From Flavobacterium anhuiense (lineage in GTDB: Bacteria > Bacteroidota > Bacteroidia > Flavobacteriales > Flavobacteriaceae), in contig NZ_JUIV01000001.1 in the NCBI RefSeq assembly GCF_004151235.1, positions 248,001-312,000 of the forward strand: a stretch of DNA of 64,000 nt, read 5' to 3'. The translations under genes and the position numbers were made by a program. Positions 7,043-15,906 of the stretch are shown here, in pieces. The first letter of the stretch is position 1. Every line of letters starts with the position of its first letter. The notes under the pieces are model-generated. The model saw nothing but the letters and a program-made list of their open reading frames with translations. It was not told where the DNA came from and did no database searches.

Positions 7043-10000
7043 TTATTCTACCGGAATATAAATATCAAAAGAAGCTCCTTTATTCTGAATGCCAGAAGCT
7101 GTAATGATTCCGTTATGGTTTTCTACAATTTTTTTCACAATTGCCAATCCAATTCCGGTTCCATTGTAACGGTCTCTCCCGTGAAGACGCTGAAAAACTT
7201 CAAATATTTTTTTGTTGTACTGAGCTTCAAAACCGATTCCGTTATCAGAAACTTCTATATGGCAATATTTCTTGGCAGGAATAAGTTTTTCATTTTCTAA
7301 ATCTTTTCCTAAAGCACATTTACTTTTAATTTTTATTACAATTGGAATGTCAGGATTTGAAAATTTTAAAGAATTACTGATGAGGTTGTATAGCAATTGC
7401 TTGAATTGAAACGGAATAATTTCAACTTCACAGGTTTGCTCAATTTCGATTACAGCACTTTTTTGTTCTAATTCTTCGGTTAAATCTTCTTTTACTTCAT
7501 GTACAATTTGTGCAAGATCTGTTTTAATAAAAATACGTTCTTGGGCATTTGTTCTTGAATAAGCCAATAAATCATTAATTAAAGTTTGCATTCGCTGTGC
7601 GGCGTTCTGCATTCTTTTAAATTTATCTTTTCCGTTTTCGGATAAACGTTCAGCTTCTTTCTCAATAATCTGAGAAGCAAAAGTCTGTATTTTTCTAAGT
7701 GGTTCCTGCAAATCATGACTCGAAATATAAGCAAATGACTGGAGCTCTTTGTTCATTTCTTCCAACTCATTGTTTTTCTGCTCGAGCTCGAGTGCATTCA
7801 TTTTTAATTTATCATCAGCCTTTTTTCTTTCGGTTAAGTCATGGGTAACTTTTGAAAAACCAATGACATCGCCTTTTTTATTATGTACAGCCGTAATAAC
7901 CACACTTGCCCAGAATAAACTTCCGTCTTTACGTGCACGCCAACCTTCATGAATCACTTTTCCTTTTTCTCTTGCTAGCGTTAAAAGTTTCTCTGGCAGT
8001 TTGTTTTTCTGATCTTCTTTGGTATAGAAAATAGCAAAATATTTTCCGATAATTTCGTCTGATTTGTAGCCTTTAATCTTTTCAGCTCCTACATTCCAGT
8101 TTTCTACAATACCATTAGAATTCAAGTAGAGAATTGAATATTCTTGAACTTCTTCGACCATTAAATGATAACGTTCTTCACTTTTACGAAGTGATTCATT
8201 AATCTGAATTAATTCTCTAGTTCTCGCTGTAACCTGTTGTTCAAGTTCGTGCGTAAAAGCTTTTTCGGTATGAATATCGGTAAAGGCACCTACCCATTTT
8301 ACAATTTTATTATCGAGTCCTAAAACGGGTTCGCCAATAACGGTATGCCATCTGTACGAACCGTCTTTTCTGCGCATTCTTACATCGCAGCGGTACATTT
8401 CTCCTGTCGCAAGCGCATGCTGCCAGATTTTGACATTTTCATCAAAATCATCTGGGTGAATCATTTTCTGCCATGATCCTTCAACTCCTGGTTCGATGCC
8501 AGTATATTCTAGCCATCTTCCCGAAGTGAAAAGAGCATTTCCATCGGCATCAGTTTCCCAGATTAATTGCGGAATACTCTCGGTAAGAGAACGGAATCTT
8601 TTCTCGCTTTCTTCGATTTTTTTTCTAGCTTCGACTTTTTCTGTAACATCAATAAGTGTCATTCTAATTCCAGAAATCGAATTATTGCTTTCGCGAAGCG
8701 GTGCAAATTCAAAATCTACATAAAACTGATTGCCGGTTTTTTCATTGTCAATAAAAAGTAAAGATTCAGATTCTGAATAGACATTTCCAGATTCGTAAAC
8801 TTTTTTGAGTAAATCAGCATATTTCTGTTTTTTGAGCTCCGGAAATATTTCTAATATTTTTTTTCCTTGAACTTGGCTTTCTTCTTTTTTCCAGATATTC
8901 TTCAAAAGCACAAAATTGGCCATTTCAATAACAAAATCATTTCCTCGCAAAATGGCTTTCGGAACAGGCGATTGCATGATAAGATTGCGAAGTTTCTTTT
9001 CGCTCTCTTCAATTTTCTGCTGATATTTTTTCTCTTCAGTAATATCTCGAATGGTTCCAATTAGTTTTTCGGGCTCATGATTTTCATCATAAAAAACTTT
9101 TCCTTTTCCTTCAATCCAATGTATAGATTGGTCTTTCCAAATTACACGGACTTCATAATTTAAAAATCCTGTATTTAAAGCTTCCTTAAAACCTTTATTT
9201 CTAATATGTAAATCATCAGGATGAAGATGAGCCAATAATTCTTCGTGGGTTAATGTCACTTCTTCTTTATAACCGCCAAGAATTTCAAGATATCTCTGAG
9301 AATAAGTTGGGATTCTAGTTTTAACATTCAATTCCCATGTACCCAATTCGCTGGCTTCAACTACAATTTTGAGGCGTTCCTCATTTAATTCAATTTTTTT
9401 TCTAGCTTCTACTTTTTCAGTGACTTCAGTAGCTGTTACTAAAATTCCAGAAATGTTTCCGTTTTCTTCTTTTAATGGGTGGTAAAGAAAATCAAAATAA
9501 GAAGTTTCTATTTTTCCATATCGGTTTAAAGGAACAGGAACTTCAATTCCATGAAAAGGAATTCCGGTATTTAAAACATTGTCCAATAAAGCGCTTACGG
9601 TTTCTTTAACTTCTGGAAGAGAATCGTACAATGGTCTGCCAACAAAAGTTTGCTCTTCTTTGTCTACCAATTTTAGATAAGTCTCGTTGGCCATTTCTAC
9701 AATATATTCTGATCCTCGAAGAATCGTAATTCCAACAGGAGCTTGTCTTACAGTGTCGCGGAAACGCTTGTCGCTTTCCTCGATTTTTTGTTTGGCTAAA
9801 TATAAATCAGTTATTTCAACCCCAGTATTCATTACGCCATATACATTCCCGTAGTTATCATAAAGTGGCGTAAAGCTGTAGTCAAAATAAGAGGTTTTTA
9901 GAACGTTGTCTACAATAAGATTAATTTTTGAATTTTTTGAATGAAAGGGTATTCCTGTTTTGTATACCATTTCTACTTGTTCAAAAATCGGTTCATCCTT

Positions 10001-11068
10001 TAATTCTGGTAGAATTTCGGTGTATGTTTTTCCAATCACATCGGGACCTTTTCCCCAAATTTTAATTATGGAATCGTTTGCCAATTCAATGCGCATTTCC
10101 TTTCCGACATAAACCGCAATCGGAAAAGGGGCATTTTCAACCAGCTGTCTTATCTTTTGTTCGCTTTCTTCTACTTTTGAACGCGCCAAAACCTGAGCCG
10201 TAACTTCTGTAGCAATTGCTGCAACGCCCGAAATAGTTCCGTCAGGTTCACGCAAAGCTTCGTAAACAAAATTGATATACGTATTTTCAGTTTGCCCATT
10301 TCGATTTAGTTGGACAAATAATTCGTCTGTGGTAATTTTTTTTCCGTCTGTAAAAACGTTGTAAAGAATTTCATCAAAGCCTTGTTTTTTTAATCCTGGC
10401 AGAACTTCAAAAATAGGCTTATTTATAACATTTTCTTCTTTTGCTTCCCAAAGCTGCAGCATTTGTTCGTTGACAATTTCAACAACATGATTTTTCCCTC
10501 TAAAAATGCACATTGCCACCGGAGCTTGCATAATATTATTGGCAAATCGTGCATTGCTTTCCTGTAAAGCATCTGCGACAATTTTCTTTTCGGTAGTTTC
10601 GATAACGGTAACCAAAATTCCGCCAATAGAACCGTCTTCTATTTTTATCGGACTATACGAAAAATCAAAAAAGCAATCTTCGGTATAGCCATTTCGGTGA
10701 AGAGGCACTTTAAAATCAGGAAAACTTACGGCATGTCCTTTCATAACATCGGCAAACATTGGACCTATAGTATCCCATATTTCGCTAAATGTTTCTCGAG
10801 AACTTCTGCCTAATGCTTCAGGATGCTTAGAAACGCCAAGAATTGGACGAAAAGCATCATTATACAATTGCGTATAATTTTCTCCCCACGCTATGTACAT
10901 TCCAAACGGATTGCCAAGTATCATTGCCGTCATGGTTTTTAAACTTTGCGGCCAATTTTCTGGATTGCCCAAAGAGGTTTTGCTCCAATCTGCAGAACGA
11001 ATTAAATCTCCCATTTCACCTTCTTGGGAAATAAAATAATGTTCCTTTTTTTTGCGGTTCATTTCCAA
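7043..11068 (-). CDS. Soluble multi-PAS sensor histidine kinase (1341 aa)
   Basis: No membrane helix or signal peptide is visible, so this is a cytoplasmic kinase. I count about eight PAS domains in series; typical openings are NPFGMYIAWG, QAPVAMCIF, NAPFPIAVYV, QAPVGITIL, ASELGTWELN, QSPVPKAIL, SIPQLIWETD and QEYSILYLNSNG. The fifth and seventh have the PAS_3/PAC form with HPDD. A coiled coil leads to the HisKA motif SSHDLQEPLR with H1118. The ATPase domain has an N box (LLYNLISNSLKF, about 1225-1236), G1 DNGIGF (1275-1280) and G2 GTGIGLAI (1303-1310). No receiver domain is attached. The response regulator gene lies six bases upstream, so the pair is an operon. The ligands of the PAS domains are unknown. 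Confidence 0.92.
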   Translation of the reverse strand: MEMNRKKKEHYFISQEGEMGDLIRSADWSKTSLGNPENWPQSLKTMTAMILGNPFGMYIAWGENYTQLYNDAFRPILGVSKHPEALGRSSRETFSEIWDTIGPMFADVMKGHAVSFPDFKVPLHRNGYTEDCFFDFSYSPIKIEDGSIGGILVTVIETTEKKIVADALQESNARFANNIMQAPVAMCIFRGKNHVVEIVNEQMLQLWEAKEENVINKPIFEVLPGLKKQGFDEILYNVFTDGKKITTDELFVQLNRNGQTENTYINFVYEALREPDGTISGVAAIATEVTAQVLARSKVEESEQKIRQLVENAPFPIAVYVGKEMRIELANDSIIKIWGKGPDVIGKTYTEILPELKDEPIFEQVEMVYKTGIPFHSKNSKINLIVDNVLKTSYFDYSFTPLYDNYGNVYGVMNTGVEITDLYLAKQKIEESDKRFRDTVRQAPVGITILRGSEYIVEMANETYLKLVDKEEQTFVGRPLYDSLPEVKETVSALLDNVLNTGIPFHGIEVPVPLNRYGKIETSYFDFLYHPLKEENGNISGILVTATEVTEKVEARKKIELNEERLKIVVEASELGTWELNVKTRIPTYSQRYLEILGGYKEEVTLTHEELLAHLHPDDLHIRNKGFKEALNTGFLNYEVRVIWKDQSIHWIEGKGKVFYDENHEPEKLIGTIRDITEEKKYQQKIEESEKKLRNLIMQSPVPKAILRGNDFVIEMANFVLLKNIWKKEESQVQGKKILEIFPELKKQKYADLLKKVYESGNVYSESESLLFIDNEKTGNQFYVDFEFAPLRESNNSISGIRMTLIDVTEKVEARKKIEESEKRFRSLTESIPQLIWETDADGNALFTSGRWLEYTGIEPGVEGSWQKMIHPDDFDENVKIWQHALATGEMYRCDVRMRRKDGSYRWHTVIGEPVLGLDNKIVKWVGAFTDIHTEKAFTHELEQQVTARTRELIQINESLRKSEERYHLMVEEVQEYSILYLNSNGIVENWNVGAEKIKGYKSDEIIGKYFAIFYTKEDQKNKLPEKLLTLAREKGKVIHEGWRARKDGSLFWASVVITAVHNKKGDVIGFSKVTHDLTERKKADDKLKMNALELEQKNNELEEMNKELQSFAYISSHDLQEPLRKIQTFASQIIEKEAERLSENGKDKFKRMQNAAQRMQTLINDLLAYSRTNAQERIFIKTDLAQIVHEVKEDLTEELEQKSAVIEIEQTCEVEIIPFQFKQLLYNLISNSLKFSNPDIPIVIKIKSKCALGKDLENEKLIPAKKYCHIEVSDNGIGFEAQYNKKIFEVFQRLHGRDRYNGTGIGLAIVKKIVENHNGIITASGIQNKGASFDIYIPVE

Positions 11069-11074
11069 AGAAGA

Positions 11075-11521
11075 TTAAGGTTGCAATATGAAATTGGCTC
11101 TTTCGGGCTGTTTGAAATTATTTTCTGGTGCAATGGTCAATGCTTTTGCGATCACACTTTTGAGTTTGGTAAAGTCACCAGGTTTTCGAATATAATAAGA
11201 AGCACCTTTTTGATATAGTTTGTTTACGATTTCATTATCCAGTGAAGTTGAGAAAATGACAATGGGCAGATTTTCTAACCTTTCGTCATTCTTTATTTCA
11301 TCCAAACATTCCAAACCATTTTTTAAAGGCATATTCAGATCTAAAAAAAGAACATCAGGTAGATTTAAAACATTATTTTTTAAATAATTCATTACTTGCA
11401 CTCCATCATTTACAGTTAAAAGATCAGTGCTTATAGCTATTTCATCGAGAGCTTCTTTAAAGAAAAGGCAGTCGTCTTCGTCATCGTCAGCCAGTAAAAG
11501 ATGGTAATGCTCTTTACTCAT
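11075..11521 (-). CDS. Stand-alone receiver-domain response regulator, Rcp1-like
   Basis: This 148-residue protein is a single receiver domain without a DNA-binding output. The acidic pocket is ADDDEDD (11-17), the phospho-acceptor is D61 in FLDLNMP, the switch residue is in IFSTS, and the lysine is K113 in IRKPGDF. Proteins of this Rcp1-like type are commonly encoded beside PAS or phytochrome-type kinases and relay phosphate. Here it is the first gene of a two-gene operon, with a good ribosome-binding sequence (AGGAGA) before its ATG. The output partner is not in the window. Confidence 0.92.
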   Translation of the reverse strand: MSKEHYHLLLADDDEDDCLFFKEALDEIAISTDLLTVNDGVQVMNYLKNNVLNLPDVLFLDLNMPLKNGLECLDEIKNDERLENLPIVIFSTSLDNEIVNKLYQKGASYYIRKPGDFTKLKSVIAKALTIAPENNFKQPERANFILQP

Positions 11522-11872
11522 TGTAGTCTCCTATATTTTACGGTTTAGTTTATCTGGATAAATTTAACTTTTTTCGCTAAGATTTTCTGTTTTTTTGTAA
11601 AGAATGTTTTTTAAAAGTCGAAAAAAAGGCGTTTTTGAATCTATTTTCTTTTTCTCAAACAATTTTATTTTAATAATAGCGTTCTAGTATTTTCTAACGG
11701 TTTTTTCGTCAGAAAATTATTTTTGAGATTTCGTTTTTTTTCCAAAAAAGGAAAAGCAAAACACTCTGAATCCTTTTGAAATCTCACTTTTTCAATTCCA
11801 AATTCTCTATTTTTATTGTTTACCGTATCCAAAAAGTGTAAAATTATTACACACTCTTTTTTGTGCCTATTT
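11522..11872. other. T-rich intergenic stretch, divergent control region
   Basis: It separates the minus-strand response regulator from the plus-strand glycosyltransferase. Long T-tracts dominate. An inverted repeat, GTGTAA with TTACAC, lies near 11836-11852. No reading frame was found. Confidence 0.5.
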
Positions 11873-11900
11873 TTCTAAACGGCTCTATACCAGTTTAGAA
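11873..11900. promoter_or_regulatory. Inverted repeat upstream of the glycosyltransferase
   Basis: TTCTAAAC (11873-11880) and GTTTAGAA (11893-11900) are perfect 8-bp arms separated by 12 bases, ending six bases before the sigma-54-like element. They could bind a dimeric regulator. Confidence 0.45.
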
Positions 11901-11905
11901 CTGTA

Positions 11906-11922
11906 TTGGCATGCCGCTTGTA
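11906..11922 (+). promoter_or_regulatory. Putative sigma-54 (-24/-12) promoter
   Basis: TTGGCATGCCGCTTGTA matches the consensus TTGGCACG-N4-TTGCW except for two positions. The -24 GG and the -12 G are 11 bases apart, which is the required spacing. Transcription would start near 11933, about 87 bases before the glycosyltransferase start. An rpoN gene is not in the window, so its presence in this organism is assumed. Confidence 0.5.
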
Positions 11923-12019
11923 AATTGTGTTTATGTCAAAATCTTTGATGTGTCCGTTTTTTGAAAGGAAAAGATTTTACTAAAAGCCAATTTAAGGAAA
12001 TTAAAAAAGGAGTATAAGC

Positions 12020-13465
12020 ATGAAAAGCGAAACAATTATCTCAGAACAATTTTATGCGAACAGCAGTTCAGCAATCAGCGAAAAAACATTAAACGGTTCT
12101 TTTTTCAGAACAAAACAAAAATCACAAAAAGTATTTGTAGAAAGACCAACAAGTCCGTTCGGGTTGGCAGTTCTTATCGGAACTTTTTTATTACTAATCA
12201 CAGGTGTAATCTCAGTAATTCTATTGCAAGATGATTTTGAACAATTTCATTTTGAAAGAATTGCTTCGACTTGGGGATTACCATTTTTAATCCTTACAAC
12301 AATTTTATTCTTCTATCAGGCAGGAGTTTTCTTGTATAGCTCTTTCTTGTATTTAAGATACAAAGCAATTCCATCAGTATCAGACGATTTGTTGCCAACT
12401 TGTACGATTATCGTTCCAGCATATAATGAAGGAAAATTAGTTTGGGACACTTTATTGAGTCTTGCAGACAGCGATTATCCAGCAGAAAAATTACAGCTTT
12501 TGGCAATTGATGATGGAAGTAAAGACGATACTTGGTACTGGATGCAGGAAGCAAAAGCAAAATTGGGAGATCGTGTTACGATTTTTCAGCAGCCAAAAAA
12601 TCAAGGAAAACGTCAGGCATTATACAGAGGATTTAAATTAGGAACTGGAGAAATCTTTGTAACTGTAGACAGTGATTCTATTGTGAAAAAAGATACTTTG
12701 AGAAACTTGGTTAGTCCGTTTGTAGTGAACAAAAAATGTGGTGCAGTTGCAGGAAATGTTCAAGTTTTGAACAACAAAAAAGCCATTTTGCCAAAAATGC
12801 TGAATGTAAGTTTTGTAATGAGTTTCGAATTCCAACGTTCTGCAGAAAGCGAGTTAGGTTCTGTATTATGTACGCCAGGCGCTTTGGCAGCTTACAAAAG
12901 AGATGCTGTATTTAATTGTCTTCCAGAGTGGATCAACCAGACTTTTATGGGAGAGCCATCAGATATTGGAGAAGATCGTGCTTTGACTAACATGATTTTG
13001 AAACAAGGTTTTGAAGTTAAATTTCAAAGAAACGCGGTGGTATTAACAAATGTTCCTGAAGAATACAAAGGTCTGTACAAAATGTTCATCAGATGGGCAA
13101 GAAGTAACGTTCGTGAGAATCTTATGATGGCGAAATATGTTTTTACAGATTTCAGAAAAGAATCAAAATTTGGAGCGAGAATGCTATTCTTAAACCAGTT
13201 CTTTAAAATTGCAATGACATACCCATTTATCTTATTTATGTTTTATTTTATTGCGGTTCACCCAGTATTATTTTTGAGTTCAACATTAATGGCAATCTTA
13301 ATCTTTTCAAGTTTTTCAATGTTGTTTTACGCAAAAAGATATACACTTTCAGAATCATTCTGGGCTTATTCTTACAGTGTTTTTTACACTTTCAGTTTAT
13401 TCTGGATTGCGCCTTATGCTATTGCAACTGCCAACAAAAAAGGTTGGTTGACAAGAGGCTTATAA
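12020..13465 (+). CDS. Membrane-bound family 2 glycosyltransferase
   Basis: The 481-residue protein has two N-terminal membrane helices (about 48-70 and 86-112), a cytoplasmic GT-A domain and C-terminal helices (about 388-470). The domain shows AYNEG (134-138), DDGS (164-167), the metal-binding DSDS (217-220) and GEDR (317-320). This is the layout of processive polysaccharide synthases such as chitin, hyaluronan or poly-GlcNAc synthases. The expected QxxRW motif reads MFIRW (355-359), so the glutamine is missing. It is a single gene with a terminator at 13513-13543 and a candidate sigma-54 promoter. The product is probably an exopolysaccharide; its sugar is unknown. Confidence 0.85.
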   Translation: MKSETIISEQFYANSSSAISEKTLNGSFFRTKQKSQKVFVERPTSPFGLAVLIGTFLLLITGVISVILLQDDFEQFHFERIASTWGLPFLILTTILFFYQAGVFLYSSFLYLRYKAIPSVSDDLLPTCTIIVPAYNEGKLVWDTLLSLADSDYPAEKLQLLAIDDGSKDDTWYWMQEAKAKLGDRVTIFQQPKNQGKRQALYRGFKLGTGEIFVTVDSDSIVKKDTLRNLVSPFVVNKKCGAVAGNVQVLNNKKAILPKMLNVSFVMSFEFQRSAESELGSVLCTPGALAAYKRDAVFNCLPEWINQTFMGEPSDIGEDRALTNMILKQGFEVKFQRNAVVLTNVPEEYKGLYKMFIRWARSNVRENLMMAKYVFTDFRKESKFGARMLFLNQFFKIAMTYPFILFMFYFIAVHPVLFLSSTLMAILIFSSFSMLFYAKRYTLSESFWAYSYSVFYTFSLFWIAPYAIATANKKGWLTRGL

Positions 13466-13512
13466 ACAAGTACACTATTCATTCTATATATAAAACTCCA
13501 CCCAAGAGAATT

Positions 13513-13543
13513 ACCCGTTGCGAACATTTGCAACGGGTTTTTT
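13513..13543 (+). terminator. Intrinsic terminator of the glycosyltransferase gene
   Basis: ACCCGTTGC (13513-13521) pairs with GCAACGGGT (13530-13538), followed by a T-run. Confidence 0.88.
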
Positions 13544-13572
13544 GATTTAAAGAAAGATAACCAGTACAACCA

Positions 13573-13792
13573 ACGTTCCATAGGAACGTCTCATCGGTAG
13601 AAAACAAATGGTGATCATCCAATTACGTTCCGTAGGAACGTTTCGTCGGTAGAATTAAAATGTGGATTGTGGTTACACGTTCCATAGGAACGTTTGATCG
13701 GTAAAAAATTCATGACAATCAAACGTTCCTACAGAACGTAAAACAATGATGTCAATCTAAATTTCTACCGATGAAATGTTCCTACGGAACAT
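13573..13792. repeat. Palindromic repeat cluster A (three forward, two reverse units)
   Basis: Each unit is a 17-bp near-palindrome, ACGTTCC-n-TAGGAACGT or a close variant, followed by a tag like TCATCGGTAGAAA. Forward units start at 13573, 13625 and 13677, about 52 bases apart. Reverse units lie at 13723-13739 and 13762-13792, so the whole cluster can fold back on itself. A second cluster with the same units is at 37051-37222. They resemble REP elements, which in other bacteria are mobilised by a RAYT transposase; none is seen here. Confidence 0.85.
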
Positions 13793-13833
13793 ATAAAATT
13801 GCAACGTGAAATTGCTTCTAATTTTATGTGTTT

Positions 13834-14538
13834 TTATTTTGAATCCAAAGCAGCAATAATCTGTCTTTTCATTGTTGTATTAATATAGTCTAAAGCCTCA
13901 GCATAAGAAATTGAATATTTTCTTTCTATATTTTGAAAATGCTCTGGAAAACTGCTTAAAATTTTATCATAGTAAATATTCAGCTGTATTTCTGAAGGCA
14001 TTTCATATTTCAGACGAAGCTGAAATCTTCTCAATAAAGCACTGTCAATTATTTCGTAATGATTGGTAGCACAAATTAATAAACTATCAGAAGGAAAATA
14101 ATCAAAAAGTTGGATTATTGTGTTTACCAAACGTCTCATTTCGCCGACATCTTTATCATCGCTGTCTCGGCTTTTTCCGATCTGGTCAAATTCATCCAAA
14201 AATAAAACCGCTCTTTCTCTAATTGCTTTATCAAAAATGGCTTTCAAATTCTTGGAAGTTTCACCAATTCTAGAATCGATAACCGTGCTGAGGTTTACAA
14301 TAATAATATTTTTGCCTAACGTATTAGCAATCGCTTTTGCCGTTGTTGTTTTACCGCAGCCAGAACTTCCGTGCAATAAAATCTTATTGTCGACTTTGAG
14401 ATTGTATTTTTTTAATTCTTCGATATATTGATGCTCTTTGATAATCTGAAGCAAAGCCGCTTTATTTTCATCGCTAAAAAACAAATCGTCTAAAGCAATT
14501 TTTTCAGTATCAATTACAGTAAGATCATTCAGGTTCAT
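13834..14538 (-). CDS. Stand-alone AAA+ ATPase (234 aa)
   Basis: One AAA+ module: Walker A GSSGCGKT (57-64), Walker B LFLDEFD (about 112-118), a sensor-1 asparagine in ICATNHYE, and an arginine-finger region at ALLRRFQLRL. The closest general pattern is the FtsH/spastin/Cdc48 type of ATPase. It has no protease domain, no membrane helix and no adaptor domain apart from about 40 N-terminal residues. Its role is unknown. It is 29 bases from the PLP-homeostasis gene upstream on the same strand, so the two may be co-transcribed. It may remodel or unfold a protein partner. Confidence 0.82.
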   Translation of the reverse strand: MNLNDLTVIDTEKIALDDLFFSDENKAALLQIIKEHQYIEELKKYNLKVDNKILLHGSSGCGKTTTAKAIANTLGKNIIIVNLSTVIDSRIGETSKNLKAIFDKAIRERAVLFLDEFDQIGKSRDSDDKDVGEMRRLVNTIIQLFDYFPSDSLLICATNHYEIIDSALLRRFQLRLKYEMPSEIQLNIYYDKILSSFPEHFQNIERKYSISYAEALDYINTTMKRQIIAALDSK

Positions 14539-14567
14539 CTGCTCATTATTTGCTGCAAAATTAAGTT

Positions 14568-15299
14568 TTATTCTGCAATGTTTTCGTTCCAGATTTCTTT
14601 TCCTAAAAAGCGGTTTCCGAATATCGAAGTGCCAATTCGAACCATATTCGAACCTTCCGCGATAGCAAGTTCCAAATCCTGAGACATTCCCATAGAAAGT
14701 TTCAGATCTTGTAAACCTTCAATTCCTTCCGAATAAATTTCATCGCGAATAGTTCTTAAAAGCCGCAGTGACGGAATCATTTTTTCTTTTTCAACATCTA
14801 AAAGTCCAATGGTCATTAAACCTTTAATATTTAGGGTCTCGTAAGTTTTTATTTTTTTAATGAAAGATAAAACGTCTTCTGGAGCTAAACCGAATTTGCT
14901 TTCTTCATAAGAAGTATTCACCTGTACAAAAACATCTAATTTTCGGTTTTGATTTTGGAGTTGTTTCTGCAGTTCATCAGCCAGATTTATTCGATCTAGA
15001 GATTGAATGCAAGTAGCATATTTCAAAACATCTTTTACTTTGTTGGTTTGAAGATGTCCAATAAAATGGCGTTCGATTGGAAGATTTTTCAAAATATCAT
15101 TTTTATCCCGCAATTCCTGCATTTTGTTTTCGCCCATTAAAGTTTCGCCAGCCTCAATTGCGATTCGAATTTTTTCTGCAGGAACCGTTTTAGTTGCCAA
15201 TAAAAGCTGAACATCAGAAGAATTTCTTCCAGCCATTTTACAGGCATTTTCGATACGCTGATGCACTTTAATTAAATTAAAAATAATTTCGTTTTTCAT
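14568..15299 (-). CDS. yggS: YggS-family pyridoxal phosphate homeostasis protein
   Basis: The 243-residue protein has the family's usual length and alanine-racemase-like barrel. The PLP-binding lysine is K37 in LLLATKTVP. Other family marks are GENKMQE, HFIGHLQTNK, SMGMSQDLELAI and VRIGTSIFG. The family buffers pyridoxal phosphate in the cytoplasm and has no catalytic activity of its own. A -7-like element, TAGTTTTG on the minus strand (15304-15311), ends only four bases from the ATG, so the transcript may have almost no leader. No -33 element at normal spacing was found, so this is uncertain. Confidence 0.93.
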   Translation of the reverse strand: MKNEIIFNLIKVHQRIENACKMAGRNSSDVQLLLATKTVPAEKIRIAIEAGETLMGENKMQELRDKNDILKNLPIERHFIGHLQTNKVKDVLKYATCIQSLDRINLADELQKQLQNQNRKLDVFVQVNTSYEESKFGLAPEDVLSFIKKIKTYETLNIKGLMTIGLLDVEKEKMIPSLRLLRTIRDEIYSEGIEGLQDLKLSMGMSQDLELAIAEGSNMVRIGTSIFGNRFLGKEIWNENIAE

Positions 15300-15372
15300 A
15301 CTGCAAAACTATACCTAAACGGCAAAATTCTGCTGGACCAGTATATTTCAAAAAATGAAAAAACTGGATGAT

Positions 15373-15401
15373 TTGACACTACGAAAACCAATATAAATTT
15401 G
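15373..15401 (+). promoter_or_regulatory. Bacteroidota-type promoter of the DUF2024 gene
   Basis: TTG at 15373-15375 and TAAATTTG at 15394-15401, 18 bases apart, match the TTG / TAnnTTTG consensus exactly. Transcription should begin near 15408. Confidence 0.7.
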
Positions 15402-15416
15402 CATAGAAAAAAACTC

Positions 15417-15442
15417 AGAACCTTAGTAACTTAGAACCTTAG
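15417..15442 (+). repeat. Short direct repeat in the DUF2024 leader
   Basis: AGAACCTTAG occurs twice (15417-15426 and 15433-15442) with a 16-base period, inside the predicted 5' leader. Similar strings are common between Flavobacterium genes. No function is known. Confidence 0.6.
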
Positions 15443-15456
15443 CATCTTAAAAAGAA

Positions 15457-15720
15457 ATGAAAATAGCAGTTTGGGATACCTACGTAACCCGTAAAGACGG
15501 AAAAATTATGCACTTTGATATTTTGGTTGATGAAAATGTTAATGATGCAGAACAGGTATATGAATACGGTAAAAAATACCTGAAAAGTGTAGCGCAAGAA
15601 GGACAAACTTTATCGTCTAAAGAATGCCGTTTCTGCCACATTGATAAAGCGCCTATTGAAGTTGAAAATCAGATTCGGGCAAATGGATTTTCTATTATTG
15701 AAATGGAGAATTGCAATTAA
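15457..15720 (+). CDS. DUF2024 family protein (87 aa)
   Basis: The sequence fits the DUF2024 family over its whole length: MKIAVWDTYVTRKDGKIMHFDI at the start, a central YGKKYLKS segment and the motif SSKECRFCHIDKAP. The paired cysteines with a following histidine (C-x-x-C-H) could bind a metal, but this is not established. It has no signal peptide. It is transcribed alone from the promoter at 15373-15401. The function of the family is unknown. Confidence 0.88.
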   Translation: MKIAVWDTYVTRKDGKIMHFDILVDENVNDAEQVYEYGKKYLKSVAQEGQTLSSKECRFCHIDKAPIEVENQIRANGFSIIEMENCN

Positions 15721-15723
15721 ATT

Positions 15724-15860
15724 AATTGAACGCTGATAAAACGGATTCGCTATCGCGAAAACGCAGATTCACGCAGATTTTTAAAATCAGTTTTTTTCCG
15801 CGTCTTTGCGATAGCAAATCCGTAAAATCCGCGTGTAATTTTGGCTTGTTTTTGTATAGC
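15724..15860. repeat. Degenerate inverted repeat region
   Basis: Two arms that read GGATTCGCTATCGC... and GCGATAGCAAATCC... with related CGCAGATT/CCGCGT strings face each other. They resemble dispersed Flavobacterium intergenic repeats. No gene was seen. Confidence 0.55.
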
Positions 15861-15906
15861 TAATTTTTGCAATTAAATTAATTTGCAAGACTGATAACTA
15901 GAAAGG

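Noticed and set aside
13573..13792. CRISPR array
   Set aside because: The units are palindromic with reversed orientation halfway, spacers are not of even size and no cas gene is near.
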